Below, piece after piece: positions 55,501-63,008 of a stretch of 64,000 nt of DNA. Made by a program: the position numbers and the translations under genes. Origin of the DNA: Magnetofaba australis IT-1 (GTDB lineage: Bacteria; Pseudomonadota; Magnetococcia; Magnetococcales; Magnetococcaceae); assembly GCF_002109495.1 (NCBI RefSeq), contig NZ_LVJN01000018.1, forward strand, positions 310,001 through 374,000, in the 5' to 3' direction. A model generated the notes under the pieces. It was not told the origin of the DNA. It was given only the letters and a program-made list of their open reading frames with translations, and did no database searches. Numbering within the stretch: the first letter of the stretch is position 1; every line of letters begins with the position of its first letter.

Positions 55501-56068
55501 CACGGGCTGCGCCTGCGGTTTGGAAGAAGAGTTGTTCGGCGGCGATGTGCCGCTGCGGGGCGCTGACGGGATCAGCGTCCACCGCGCACAGCAGGGCGCG
55601 CAGCGGGCCGTTGGGCAGGGTGATGCAGCAGCGCGCAGTCTCTTTTACGCCCGTAGCCAGACGGCGGAATTTGACCTGAGGATTGCGGCTCAGCGGCGCG
55701 CCATTGGCGTCGGCCAGCGTCTCCCAGGGCCAGCTCAGCGATTCCGGGTCGGTGGTTCCCACACCCAGCAGCACGGTGCTCTCTGCGGCCAGCAGGGCGT
55801 CAATGCGCAGTGCGGCTTCACCCAGGAAGGCGGCGCGCAACTCCACGCCCACGGCGGTCAATGCGTTATGCGCCATCTGCGCATCGCCGCGTTCGGCCAT
55901 GCGTCGGGCCTGGGTCCAGGCCTCCAGCGCCGCGCGCAGAGGTTGCAGCGCCGCGCCATCGCGCTCCATGCGCGCCAGCGGCTCGGACTCCTGTAGGATC
56001 TCCACGCGCCAACCGCCGTTGTCGGTGCGCGTGATGGATAGAGAGATACGGGTTTCGGCAACAATCAT
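52577..56068 (-). CDS. CHAT-like / STAND NTPase / TPR protein
   Basis: The product is 1163 residues. Residues about 100-350 follow the pattern of a CHAT (caspase-like) domain: WPWETL; LLHLSAP at 216-222; GIILSGAT at 263-270; LVVVLPWDGGDKRSRAFLTALY; VDAAVRAAR. The His and Cys expected in 'gHG' and 'sAC' appear replaced (AP, GA). A P-loop NTPase follows, with Walker A GVEGLGKS at 415-422 and Walker B LALVLDGLD at 499-507. About 800-1130 is an array of TPR-like helices. This is a STAND-type signalling layout used in bacterial immunity and stress pathways. AGGAG precedes the ATG, 19 bases after the deaminase stop, so it is operonic with nucleoside-salvage genes. Confidence 0.82.
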   Translation of the reverse strand: MIVAETRISLSITRTDNGGWRVEILQESEPLARMERDGAALQPLRAALEAWTQARRMAERGDAQMAHNALTAVGVELRAAFLGEAALRIDALLAAESTVLLGVGTTDPESLSWPWETLADANGAPLSRNPQVKFRRLATGVKETARCCITLPNGPLRALLCAVDADPVSAPQRHIAAEQLFFQTAGAARGERYLEACERADLSDLKSRINRMQPQLLHLSAPVKRDESGAALLGLAADDASGLRFVDAHTLNQDALQSSGVRGIILSGATARDESHAPEGALLELGAQLSALGAPLVVVLPWDGGDKRSRAFLTALYGKLIGGSGVDAAVRAARDAVCSADWAAPALFASAVGDGLYNVSDAAPRVRPEFDQAAYPPPPGVILPIPAPFFGRRRQLGPLLARMRHGGLQVLLLTGVEGLGKSALTARMAWSLSQEGLEPMVVKGSPANPISVHRVIEAVAQKLLDKGFDEEFAILDSPDLDLSKRLEFVVGLINQRLPLALVLDGLDYGMDGDSRHFLSPAMAALYEMLITRISGRSRLLLSSRCAPVLKSGAKPASTFLHEALEEPEDSAFYKRACRHDGLMRRINASDLSWDDIEALRQLQIASFAPAPLILGWADSQPAESLRAVCQQALSVDQVSLDLSGPLTPGMDPSGQILSQAVLADLSPEDRQLLATWALARTPMDVASLNAMCDESRDLSDAELELWRESGWVCEAGSGPEGAALWMLEPFLRDALNASDTLAADLRQSVHAKLAEMTLQWVGSERASAYGHTWFDLLFEARGHAHGAGDASKFLELSDSLASALLRHGHVDEALRLNNESRRLTNHPLPLLRMGRIFLETGRPEEAQRWFELALKEGRERAEPGIEGEALQALASLKMAAQDIGGAAHLLGDALELMREAQDSSGQAAILNQLAAIELHQGDRASAIGRLEQSERLWKKARNYPARAATLHQLGMLALEDDERDIAMKHLEKALQFYRLAGAEQELAMLLPQLAALYYQRGNTEAAREYYEEALPMLELGPFEQQRSYTLHQLGAIDLGDGKLDDAEPRLLEALKLKQRLEDRRGEAAALFQLARLAKERDKMEEAMQLVGVCYRIDQQLGSPDADEELRIYLEFAQFLEIAQDEAEQLMAQQWGEYLHDRGHALLKKAFPQRKTIPIQLSPS

Positions 56069-56087
56069 AAAATCGGCTCCTGGCGCT

Positions 56088-57350
56088 TTATAGCGCCTCG
56101 CACAGGGCGCGGGCGCGTAAAGCCGCCTCGCGCCGCACCTCCTGCTCGCCCTCGATGTGACGACCGCGCATCAGAATGCGGCCATCCACCACCACGGTGT
56201 CCACCATGTGGCCGGTAGCGGCGTAGGCAAGGTTGGAGGTGAAGCAGTGTTCCGGGGTCATCTCGGGATTCTCCCGGTGGATCAACAGAAAGTCCGCCGC
56301 CTGACCCACTTCGATGCGGCCGCTCTCGCCAAAGATGGGCGCGCGCGCGCCGCTGGCGATCTCCCACACCAGTTTGGCCGGGGCGGCGGTGGGGTCGACA
56401 TCGGCGTGTTTTTGGATCAGCGCGAAGGTTTTCATGTCCTGGAACAGGTCCAGGGCGTTGTTGGAGGCGGCGCCGTCGGTGCCCAGGGCGATGGGGATGT
56501 CGCGCTGGGCCGCCCGCGCCAACGGGAACACGCCGCCCACCGCCAGCTTCATATTGCTCACCGGGTTGGTGACCAGGGTGGCGCCGGCTTTGGCGATCAT
56601 GTCCAGTTCGGCGTCGTCCACATGCACCGCATGGGCGAGGAACGTGCGCTCGGTGAGCAGACCCTGATTGGCCAGATGTTGCGTGGGGCGGCAGCCGTGC
56701 TGCTGCAGGCAGGTATCCACCTCGTGCTGGGTCTCAGACAGGTGAATGTGCACCGGCACATTATGCTTCTCCGAGAACTCCGCCACCCAGCGCAGGGTCT
56801 CGGGGCTCACGGTGTAGATGGCGTGGGGGGTGAGGGTGTAGCGCACCCGGTCGGAGTAGCGCGATGTCTCCTCCCACAGGGTTTCGGCCTGCTGCTTGAA
56901 TTGCTCGGCCTGCTCCTTGCCCGCCACGTCGATGAAGATGGCGCCCACTCCGGCGCGCAGGCCGGAATCCTCCACCGCTCGCGCCACGCCGTGATAGTGC
57001 CAGTACATATCCTGAAAATTGATCGCCCCGGAGCGGATCATCTCCAGGCAGGCTAGACGCGTGCCCCAGTAGACGTCCTCTTCGGTGAGTTTGGCCTCGG
57101 CTGGCCAGATGCGCGTCTCCAGCCACTGCATCAGCGGCATGTCGTCGCCAAAACCGCGAAACAGGGTCATGGCCGCATGGGTGTGGGCGTTGACCAGTCC
57201 GGGAATGATGGCCATGCCGCGGGCGTCCAACACCTGCACGTCCAGGGAGGCGACCAGATGCCGACCCATGGCGCGGATGACGCCGCCTTCAATCTCCAGA
57301 TCCACCTGGCCATGGTCAGGATGCCAGGCGTTTTGTACGAACAGATCCAT
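56088..57350 (-). CDS. mtaD: MTA/SAH-type amidohydrolase (adenosine-type deaminase)
   Basis: The product is 420 residues from the ATG at 57350 (MDLFVQNAW). It is a metal-dependent hydrolase with GLVNAHTHAAM, HIHLSETQHEV, AHAVHVDD, LGTDGAASNNALDLF and the closing GRIEVGQAADFLLI. These are the marks of 5'-methylthioadenosine/S-adenosylhomocysteine deaminases, which release ammonia from the adenine ring. It is encoded 13 bases after the MTA-phosphorylase-like gene, so the pair probably salvages methylthioadenosine or deoxyadenosine from SAM chemistry. Confidence 0.9.
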   Translation of the reverse strand: MDLFVQNAWHPDHGQVDLEIEGGVIRAMGRHLVASLDVQVLDARGMAIIPGLVNAHTHAAMTLFRGFGDDMPLMQWLETRIWPAEAKLTEEDVYWGTRLACLEMIRSGAINFQDMYWHYHGVARAVEDSGLRAGVGAIFIDVAGKEQAEQFKQQAETLWEETSRYSDRVRYTLTPHAIYTVSPETLRWVAEFSEKHNVPVHIHLSETQHEVDTCLQQHGCRPTQHLANQGLLTERTFLAHAVHVDDAELDMIAKAGATLVTNPVSNMKLAVGGVFPLARAAQRDIPIALGTDGAASNNALDLFQDMKTFALIQKHADVDPTAAPAKLVWEIASGARAPIFGESGRIEVGQAADFLLIHRENPEMTPEHCFTSNLAYAATGHMVDTVVVDGRILMRGRHIEGEQEVRREAALRARALCEAL

Positions 57351-57363
57351 GATTTTCAGGCTC

Positions 57364-58098
57364 CTATGACAGGTCCAACGCGCGCAGGGCGGGCAGCAGC
57401 GTCTCCATGGCCGCCAGCAGATGCTGTTCATTGGCCCGCACCTGCGCCTTGAACGCATCGAAGGTCAGCTCTTCATCGCCGATGCCGTTGGCGAAGTTGT
57501 CCACGATGCCGATGGCGGCATAGGGCAGCCCCAATTCGCGGGAGAGGATGCACTCGGCGGCCACCGTCATGCCCACCAGATCGCAGTGGGGCTGATGGGC
57601 GCGGATCTCGGCGCGGGTCTCAAAGCGCGGGCCGCGCGTCTGCCAGTAGACGCCGCCGTCGCGCAGCGGCTCGTTGGGGTTGACCGCGCGCCACTGCTCG
57701 AGGATCTGCGCGCGCCAGGGGGCGTCGAACCCCGGCGGCTGATGACCGCGGGCGTCGTCGAAGATCGATTCGTTAACGTGGGGGGCGTAGAAGTCGTCCG
57801 GCAGCACAAAGGAGCCCGGGAGGATTGACTCCTGCAGACTGCCCACCGAGCCGATGGCCAGCGCCCGCTGCGCGCCATACTGCTTCAGCGCCGCCAGATT
57901 GGCTTTGTGGTTGATGCGGTGGGGCGGGGTGTAGCCGTCCAATCCATGGCGTTGCAGAAAGATCAGGCCATCATGGTCCAGCAGCGCCGCCGCGCCATAC
58001 TCGGTCTCCACATCCACCCGCTTGGCGTCGCGAAACATGGAGGAATCCAAAAAACTGGTGCCGCCGATCAGGGCGATAGGGGCGGGGGTCGATCCCAT
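57364..58098 (-). CDS. mtnP: Methylthioadenosine/inosine phosphorylase family
   Basis: The product is 244 residues. PNP/MTAP family marks: ALIGGTSFLD at the N-terminus, HRINHKANLAAL, WQTRGPRFETRAEI, LVGMTVAAECILSRELGLPYA and IVDNFANGI. It cleaves the glycosidic bond of a purine nucleoside with phosphate. Followed by an MTA/SAH deaminase, it could be a methylthioinosine phosphorylase (MTA deaminated first) instead of a classical MTA phosphorylase. It is shorter than many MtnP proteins (about 280-290 residues). Confidence 0.88.
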   Translation of the reverse strand: MGSTPAPIALIGGTSFLDSSMFRDAKRVDVETEYGAAALLDHDGLIFLQRHGLDGYTPPHRINHKANLAALKQYGAQRALAIGSVGSLQESILPGSFVLPDDFYAPHVNESIFDDARGHQPPGFDAPWRAQILEQWRAVNPNEPLRDGGVYWQTRGPRFETRAEIRAHQPHCDLVGMTVAAECILSRELGLPYAAIGIVDNFANGIGDEELTFDAFKAQVRANEQHLLAAMETLLPALRALDLS

Positions 58099-58185
58099 GC
58101 GGGCTCTCCTTGGCGCTCACGTGGCGCAGAGTTCTCAGCGTCGCCGGTTTGGGCGACGCCAGGCGAAACAAGTTCCCGCTGTGGA

Positions 58186-58923
58186 CTATTTCTTCATCCA
58201 TGCGGGCAGATTGACGTCGGCGTTTTCAATCGCCTTTTTCTCTTTGAGCGCCTCTTCATAACGGTAGTCGCGGGGCTCGGTCATGGTTTCGCCCTTGGCC
58301 GGATCCCGCGCCAGCACCGAGCGCCACCAGTTGGGGTCTGTGGGAGGGGCGACATCATCCGCAGGTTGCGCAGGCGACTGTTTGTCCTCGCCCCACCCTT
58401 TGGTCAGACTGGGGAATTTCAGTTTCAACGCGTCGGTGAGGGTGTCGCCGGTTCGGTCCAGCAGCGACTTCTCCTCCGGCAACAGGGCGGCGACCTCATC
58501 CTTGCCCCCTTCGGGCGCAGGGATCAGCTCCCAGGTCTCTTTGCCCCAGGTGCGCCGCCACCAACTGCGTTTTCCCTTCTCCGCCACCATCTGTTCGGGG
58601 TCGCGCAGTTTGTCATCGAAATTGCGCTTGACCTCATCGATGACGCCGCCGCGACGTAGGGTGATCTCCACGGTATTGACCGTCTCGTAGCCGCCTGCGC
58701 GCCGATCCATCACATAAATCCAGCGATCGGGCCGCACCGGGTTGACGATGGTGGGAGCTCCCAACATCTCAATGACTTCGCGGGCGTGAGTCTGTCCGGG
58801 AACGATGCGATTGACCAGCTCCACATCGAGAATGTTGCCATGATTTTCCGGCATGGACTGGCAGCCGAAGGTGAGCATGGGTATGATGAGGCCCCAAAAA
58901 AGGGCGCGTACTGGTTTGGGCAT
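58186..58923 (-). CDS. bamE: Outer-membrane assembly lipoprotein BamE with long extension
   Basis: The product is 245 residues from the ATG at 58923. A lipoprotein signal ends at LTFGC. The SmpA/OmlA domain is clear (VELVNRIVPGQTHAREVIEMLGAP, then DRWIYVMDRRAGGYE). BamE is normally about 110-180 residues; here a C-terminal extension of about 120 charged residues follows, with no domain I recognise. It should act in the BAM complex at the outer membrane. The neighbouring gene on the plus strand is divergent. Confidence 0.85.
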   Translation of the reverse strand: MPKPVRALFWGLIIPMLTFGCQSMPENHGNILDVELVNRIVPGQTHAREVIEMLGAPTIVNPVRPDRWIYVMDRRAGGYETVNTVEITLRRGGVIDEVKRNFDDKLRDPEQMVAEKGKRSWWRRTWGKETWELIPAPEGGKDEVAALLPEEKSLLDRTGDTLTDALKLKFPSLTKGWGEDKQSPAQPADDVAPPTDPNWWRSVLARDPAKGETMTEPRDYRYEEALKEKKAIENADVNLPAWMKK

Positions 58924-59011
58924 CTGGCCATTTCCGTAAAAAGTGATGGTGGGCGCATTGGACCGGAAGAGCGCTATGATAGTCGCACTCAACTCAAGGA
59001 GCAAACCCGCC

Positions 59012-59533
59012 ATGTCGTGGTTGCAACGCCTTTTTGGCGGATCCAACGCCGAGCAACGTCTCAAACGCGGGGCGCTGGCCGCTCAGAAGTCCCTGGCCTC
59101 CGCTGCGCTCAAGCTGTCGGAAAACAACGCCCTGGGCGTTGAAGATGACTTCGATCACCGCTTTGAGACCATGATTCTGGTGGGCTCGGCGCTGTCATTC
59201 CATGTGCGCCGCCAGGCAGGCAATGACGCCGCCAGAATCAATCAGGCGCTGTGGGATGCCATCTTTGAAGGTTTCGACTATAGTATGCGCCAGCGCGGGG
59301 TCAATGATATCCGCATCGGCGCGCGCATGGAGAAGCTGTTGCAGAACGCCATGGGGCGCCGCGACGTCTATCTCAATGCGCTGGAGAACGATGACGAGCC
59401 AGCCTTGCGCGCGGCGATTCGTCGCAACGTGCTCGATTCGAATTGTGAAACCGACGATCCGCGCATCGACGGATTGATCGACGCCATGCAGAAGATGCGC
59501 GACTATGCGCCGAACCTGATCAAAGCCTCCTGA
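59012..59533 (+). CDS. Ubiquinol-cytochrome c chaperone family protein
   Basis: The product is 173 residues from the ATG at 59012 (AAGGAG upstream). The helical segment FDYSMRQRGVNDIRIGARMEKL is characteristic of the CBP3/UQCC1 family, which in mitochondria assists cytochrome b assembly; bacterial relatives are mostly alphaproteobacterial. It is divergent from bamE, a neighbourhood common in alphaproteobacteria. pgk follows 26 bases later. Confidence 0.85.
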   Translation: MSWLQRLFGGSNAEQRLKRGALAAQKSLASAALKLSENNALGVEDDFDHRFETMILVGSALSFHVRRQAGNDAARINQALWDAIFEGFDYSMRQRGVNDIRIGARMEKLLQNAMGRRDVYLNALENDDEPALRAAIRRNVLDSNCETDDPRIDGLIDAMQKMRDYAPNLIKAS

Positions 59534-59559
59534 ACCGAACAGACACAAGGATTGAGTAG

Positions 59560-60747
59560 ATGAACAAACGCACCATCGAAGATCTGGATCTGACCGGCAA
59601 GCGCGTTTTCATTCGCGTCGACTTCAACGTGCCCTTGAACGAAGACGGGACCATCCGTAAGGACACCCGCATTCGCGGCGCTCTGCCCACCATCCAGCAT
59701 GCGGTGGAGCAGGGTGGCAAAGTGATCCTGGCTTCGCACTTGGGGCGGCCCAAGAATGGCCCTGAGGAGAAGTTCTCCCTCAAGCCCTGCGCTGCGCGTC
59801 TGGCCGAACTGCTGGGCAAACCGGTGGCTATGGCGCCCGATTGCGTCGGCCCCGAGGTGGAGGCGATGGTGGCGGCCATGAACAATGGCGACGTGCTGCT
59901 GCTGGAGAACGTGCGCTTCCACAAAGGCGAGACCAAGAACGACCCCGAACTCTCCAAGCAGTTCGCCAAGCTGGCCGATGTGCATGTCAACGACGCCTTC
60001 GGCACCGCCCACCGCGCCCACTGCTCCAACGTCGGCGTCACCGAATTTGTGCGTCCGGCGGTGGCGGGCAAACTGCTGGCGGCGGAGATGGACTACTTCA
60101 ACAAAGCGTTGGGCGCGCCCGAGCGTCCAGTGTGCGCTATCCTCGGCGGGGCTAAGGTCTCCGGCAAGATCAACGTCATCGAGGCGCTGCTGGACAAAGT
60201 GGATACGGTCCTCATCGGCGGCGGCATGGCGTTCACCTTCTTCAAGGCGATGGGTTATGAGATCGGCGCCTCCCTGGTGGAGGATGAGATGATCGACATC
60301 GCCAAAGCGGCCCAGGCCAAGGCGGCGGAGAAGGGGGTCAAACTGCTGCTGCCGGTGGACGCGGTGGCCGCCGACGCCTTCAAAGAGGACGCCAATACGC
60401 AGATCGTCTCGGTGCAGAACATCCCCGCCGGTTGGATGGGTCTGGACAACGGCCCCAAGACCACCGAACTCTATAGCGAGGCGGTGAAGAGCGCCAAAAC
60501 CATCGTGTGGAACGGCCCCATGGGCGTGTTCGAGATGCCCGCCTTCGCCAAAGGCACCATGGATCTGGCCAAAGTGGTGGCCGAGAGCGATGCGCTGTCG
60601 GTGATCGGCGGCGGCGATACCGACGCGGCGATCCAGCAAGCCGGCTACGCCGATCAGGTCTCCTATATCTCCACCGGCGGCGGCGCCTTCCTGGAGCTGA
60701 TGGAGGGTAAAACCCTGCCTGGTCTGGCCAGTTTGGACGATAAGTAA
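59560..60747 (+). CDS. pgk: Phosphoglycerate kinase
   Basis: The product is 395 residues, the family's usual length. N-terminal signature [35 protein letters not shown], central GGAKVSGKI, and C-terminal [13 protein letters not shown] and [19 protein letters not shown] are all present. It makes ATP from 1,3-bisphosphoglycerate in glycolysis, or the reverse in carbon fixation. It is followed three bases later by the glycosyltransferase gene. Confidence 0.98.
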   Translation: MNKRTIEDLDLTGKRVFIRVDFNVPLNEDGTIRKDTRIRGALPTIQHAVEQGGKVILASHLGRPKNGPEEKFSLKPCAARLAELLGKPVAMAPDCVGPEVEAMVAAMNNGDVLLLENVRFHKGETKNDPELSKQFAKLADVHVNDAFGTAHRAHCSNVGVTEFVRPAVAGKLLAAEMDYFNKALGAPERPVCAILGGAKVSGKINVIEALLDKVDTVLIGGGMAFTFFKAMGYEIGASLVEDEMIDIAKAAQAKAAEKGVKLLLPVDAVAADAFKEDANTQIVSVQNIPAGWMGLDNGPKTTELYSEAVKSAKTIVWNGPMGVFEMPAFAKGTMDLAKVVAESDALSVIGGGDTDAAIQQAGYADQVSYISTGGGAFLELMEGKTLPGLASLDDK

Positions 60748-60750
60748 TCC

Positions 60751-61605
60751 ATGTCTCTGATCACCGCACAGGAGCGCCCGGCAGGGCTGTCGGCCATCAT
60801 CATTGGACGCAACGAGGCGGCCAATCTGCCCCGTTGTCTGGGCGCTCTCGGCGGTGTTGTGGATGAGATCGTGTATGTGGACACCGGTTCGACGGACGAC
60901 TCGGCGCAGATCGCCGAGTCGTCCGCGGCGCGGGTGTTCCATCGGCCTTGGGATGATGACTTCTCCGCGGCCAAGAACCACGCCATTGCGCAGGCGAAAT
61001 TCCGCTGGCTGCTGAGTCTGGATTGCGACGAGGAGTTGGTTCCGCACTCGGCGACCAATCTGATCCTCAAGGAGTGGCGCGCCAATCTGGACTCCCCCGG
61101 GGCCATTGTGCGCATTGAGAATATCATGGGCGACAGCGCCCAGCGTGTGCCGCAGAACGCTCTGCGCCTGTTTCTCAACGATGACCGCATCCGCTTTCAG
61201 AATCCCATCCATGAGGATGTGAGCGGCTCCATCTATCGGCATTGGCCGCAAACGCCGTTGCCGCGTCTGCCCATCACCATTCTGCATCACGGCTATGCGG
61301 CGGGGCGTAATCAGGAGAAGTTGCAGCGCAATATGGAGATTTTGGGCAAATGGGCCGACGCCGAGCCGGATTACCCCTTCGCCCAATATAAATACGGCAA
61401 GAACCTGCTCCATGTGGGGCGCGCGCAAGAGGCGTGGCGCTATCTGCAACGCGCGGTGACGTTGATCAACAACGATGCGCAGCCTGCAACCTACGCTTTT
61501 TTGGATGCGCTCGTTGAAGATTATCGTGAGGCGGCGCAACTCTTGGGAATTAAAGAGAAAGTTCCTTTGCGTCTGATCGAGGCGCTGCGTTTGCAGGATC
61601 GGTAA
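60751..61605 (+). CDS. Family 2 glycosyltransferase
   Basis: The product is 284 residues. The GT-A fold appears at the start (SAIIIGRNEAANLPRCLGAL), followed by DTGSTDDS and the DxD-type segment SLDCDEEL near 90. The C-terminal 80 residues are helical and TPR-like (KYGKNLLHVGRAQEAWRYLQ), a common layout in SunS-like or lipopolysaccharide-modifying transferases. It has no membrane segment. It starts three bases after pgk, so it is in the same transcript; the acceptor is unknown. Confidence 0.85.
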   Translation: MSLITAQERPAGLSAIIIGRNEAANLPRCLGALGGVVDEIVYVDTGSTDDSAQIAESSAARVFHRPWDDDFSAAKNHAIAQAKFRWLLSLDCDEELVPHSATNLILKEWRANLDSPGAIVRIENIMGDSAQRVPQNALRLFLNDDRIRFQNPIHEDVSGSIYRHWPQTPLPRLPITILHHGYAAGRNQEKLQRNMEILGKWADAEPDYPFAQYKYGKNLLHVGRAQEAWRYLQRAVTLINNDAQPATYAFLDALVEDYREAAQLLGIKEKVPLRLIEALRLQDR

Positions 61606-61781
61606 GCGCGGTGCGGAACCCTGAATTTTCATTATCTTATTGAAAATCAGCCCCGGGTCCATTTAACATACATCCACATAACCGACACGATTCGGCGGGA
61701 TCAGTCGAAACGTCCTCGTCGCTCGAGAGGCTCAGGGTTGAGCGCGCCTCGGGCGAGTGTAAACAGATTGGGTGACTGATT

Positions 61782-62063
61782 ATGGCGATCTCCAGCATCA
61801 ACAGTATCTCCAGCTCCATGCAGGTGGCGCAGAACACCCGCCGCATGGAGGGCAACACCAGCGTCGCGGAAATCACCACCGCGCGTGAACAGACCATGGC
61901 TTCCGACAAGAGTGGGCTCAATGCCATGACGTCGCGCATTCAGAGCGTTAACAGCGCCCTGGATCAGAACTACAATGGCGAGGCGCAAAAGTATCAAGCC
62001 AACAGCAACGCCGACTATAGCAAGCCGTCGCCCAATGCGGCGGGCATTGATGTGGTGGTGTAA
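61782..62063 (+). CDS. Small hypothetical protein
   Basis: The product is 93 residues, rich in Ser, Asn and Ala, with the N-terminus ISSINSISSSMQVAQNTRRM and a predicted helix around 30-65. It has no signal peptide, membrane segment or Cys. Composition and N-terminus recall small motility or flagellar-associated proteins, but I cannot assign a family. A strong terminator follows at 62117, supporting it as a separate transcription unit. Confidence 0.55.
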   Translation: MAISSINSISSSMQVAQNTRRMEGNTSVAEITTAREQTMASDKSGLNAMTSRIQSVNSALDQNYNGEAQKYQANSNADYSKPSPNAAGIDVVV

Positions 62064-62116
62064 ACACAGCATTGCTCAATCGCATTGCTGCGTCTTCTCA
62101 TCCTGGTGAGCGTTTG

Positions 62117-62155
62117 AAAAAGCCGACCGGGCCTTAGGCCGGGTCGGCTTTTTTG
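62117..62155 (+). terminator. Rho-independent terminator
   Basis: AAAAAGCCGACC with GGTCGGCTTTTTT forms a long stem closed by a GGCC/GGCC inner pair, followed by T-rich sequence. The A-run and T-run make it usable in both directions; only plus-strand genes are nearby. Confidence 0.88.
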
Positions 62156-62186
62156 CGTCTTGTGTGATGGGCCTGAAGAGGGAGCT

Positions 62187-62780
62187 ATGGCTGAATCCAG
62201 ACGTTCCGAAGGCTATTTGCCGCTGTTTCCACTGCACACCGTGCTGATGCCGATGCAACGTATCCCGCTGCGCATATTTGAACCGCGCTATTTGGACCTC
62301 ATGCGCCGGGTTGGCGATGATCCCTGTGGATTTGGCGTGGCGCTGATCGTGCGCGGCGGCGAGGTGGGGCCGATTCCGGAAATCGAATCCTTCGGCTGCT
62401 GCGCGGCGGTGGTGGATTTTGAATCGCAGCCGGATGGTCTGCTGGGCATCACCATTGAAGGTTCGCGGCGCTTGACCATCCATGAGACCCAGGTAGAGGC
62501 CAGTGGTCTGCTCACCGCCCGGGTGACGCTGCGTGAGGAGATTCGCGCGCAACAGACGCCGCCGGAGTGGCTGCATGAGGTCGGCCGCTTGATCGAACAG
62601 CAGTTTCCCGATGCCCTGCGTGGGGCCGTTGTGGGTGACGCCGCCGCCGCCCTGTTTTGGCGTGTGGTCTCCTATCTGCCGCTGACCAATCCGCAAAAAA
62701 TGGCTTTGCTCAAGGAGGATAGCGCCGATGAGAGAGTATCGATGCTGCACGAGATGCTGTTTTCACCATCGGTTCAGTGA
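62187..62780 (+). CDS. LON substrate-binding-domain protein
   Basis: The product is 197 residues from the ATG at 62187 (GAGGGAG upstream). The N-terminal part is the Lon N-terminal (PUA-like) fold: LPLFPLHTVLMPMQRIPLRIFEPRY, then GCCAAVVDFESQPDGLLGITIEGSRRL. A helical tail follows. No ATPase or protease domain is attached. Stand-alone LON proteins are common in proteobacteria; their role in proteolysis or RNA binding is unproven. Confidence 0.87.
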   Translation: MAESRRSEGYLPLFPLHTVLMPMQRIPLRIFEPRYLDLMRRVGDDPCGFGVALIVRGGEVGPIPEIESFGCCAAVVDFESQPDGLLGITIEGSRRLTIHETQVEASGLLTARVTLREEIRAQQTPPEWLHEVGRLIEQQFPDALRGAVVGDAAAALFWRVVSYLPLTNPQKMALLKEDSADERVSMLHEMLFSPSVQ

Positions 62781-63008
62781 CTAGGCAGACAACGATGACG
62801 GCATGGACATGGCTGAGATTCTTAGCTTGGAAGCCGACTCGGGTTTCGGTACTATAGGGAATTTACAGGGGTTAAAATAAATATTATTCCCACCTGTTGT
62901 GGCGGCGCTGATCCCTGTCGGCGCGTGGGGGGGGAGTGGTCTGTCGGCTGCGTTGTGGGCTGGCCGATGACATTGGACGGGTTATCTTCTTTTGGGGGGC
63001 ATGTTTCC

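Noticed and set aside
54176-55996. A 606-codon plus-strand open frame opposite the CHAT/NTPase gene
   Set aside because: Composition is Arg/Gln/Ala-rich without motifs; the minus-strand protein has clear domains. The long frames at 19092-20282, 44723-46270 and 59503-61662 were rejected for the same reason.
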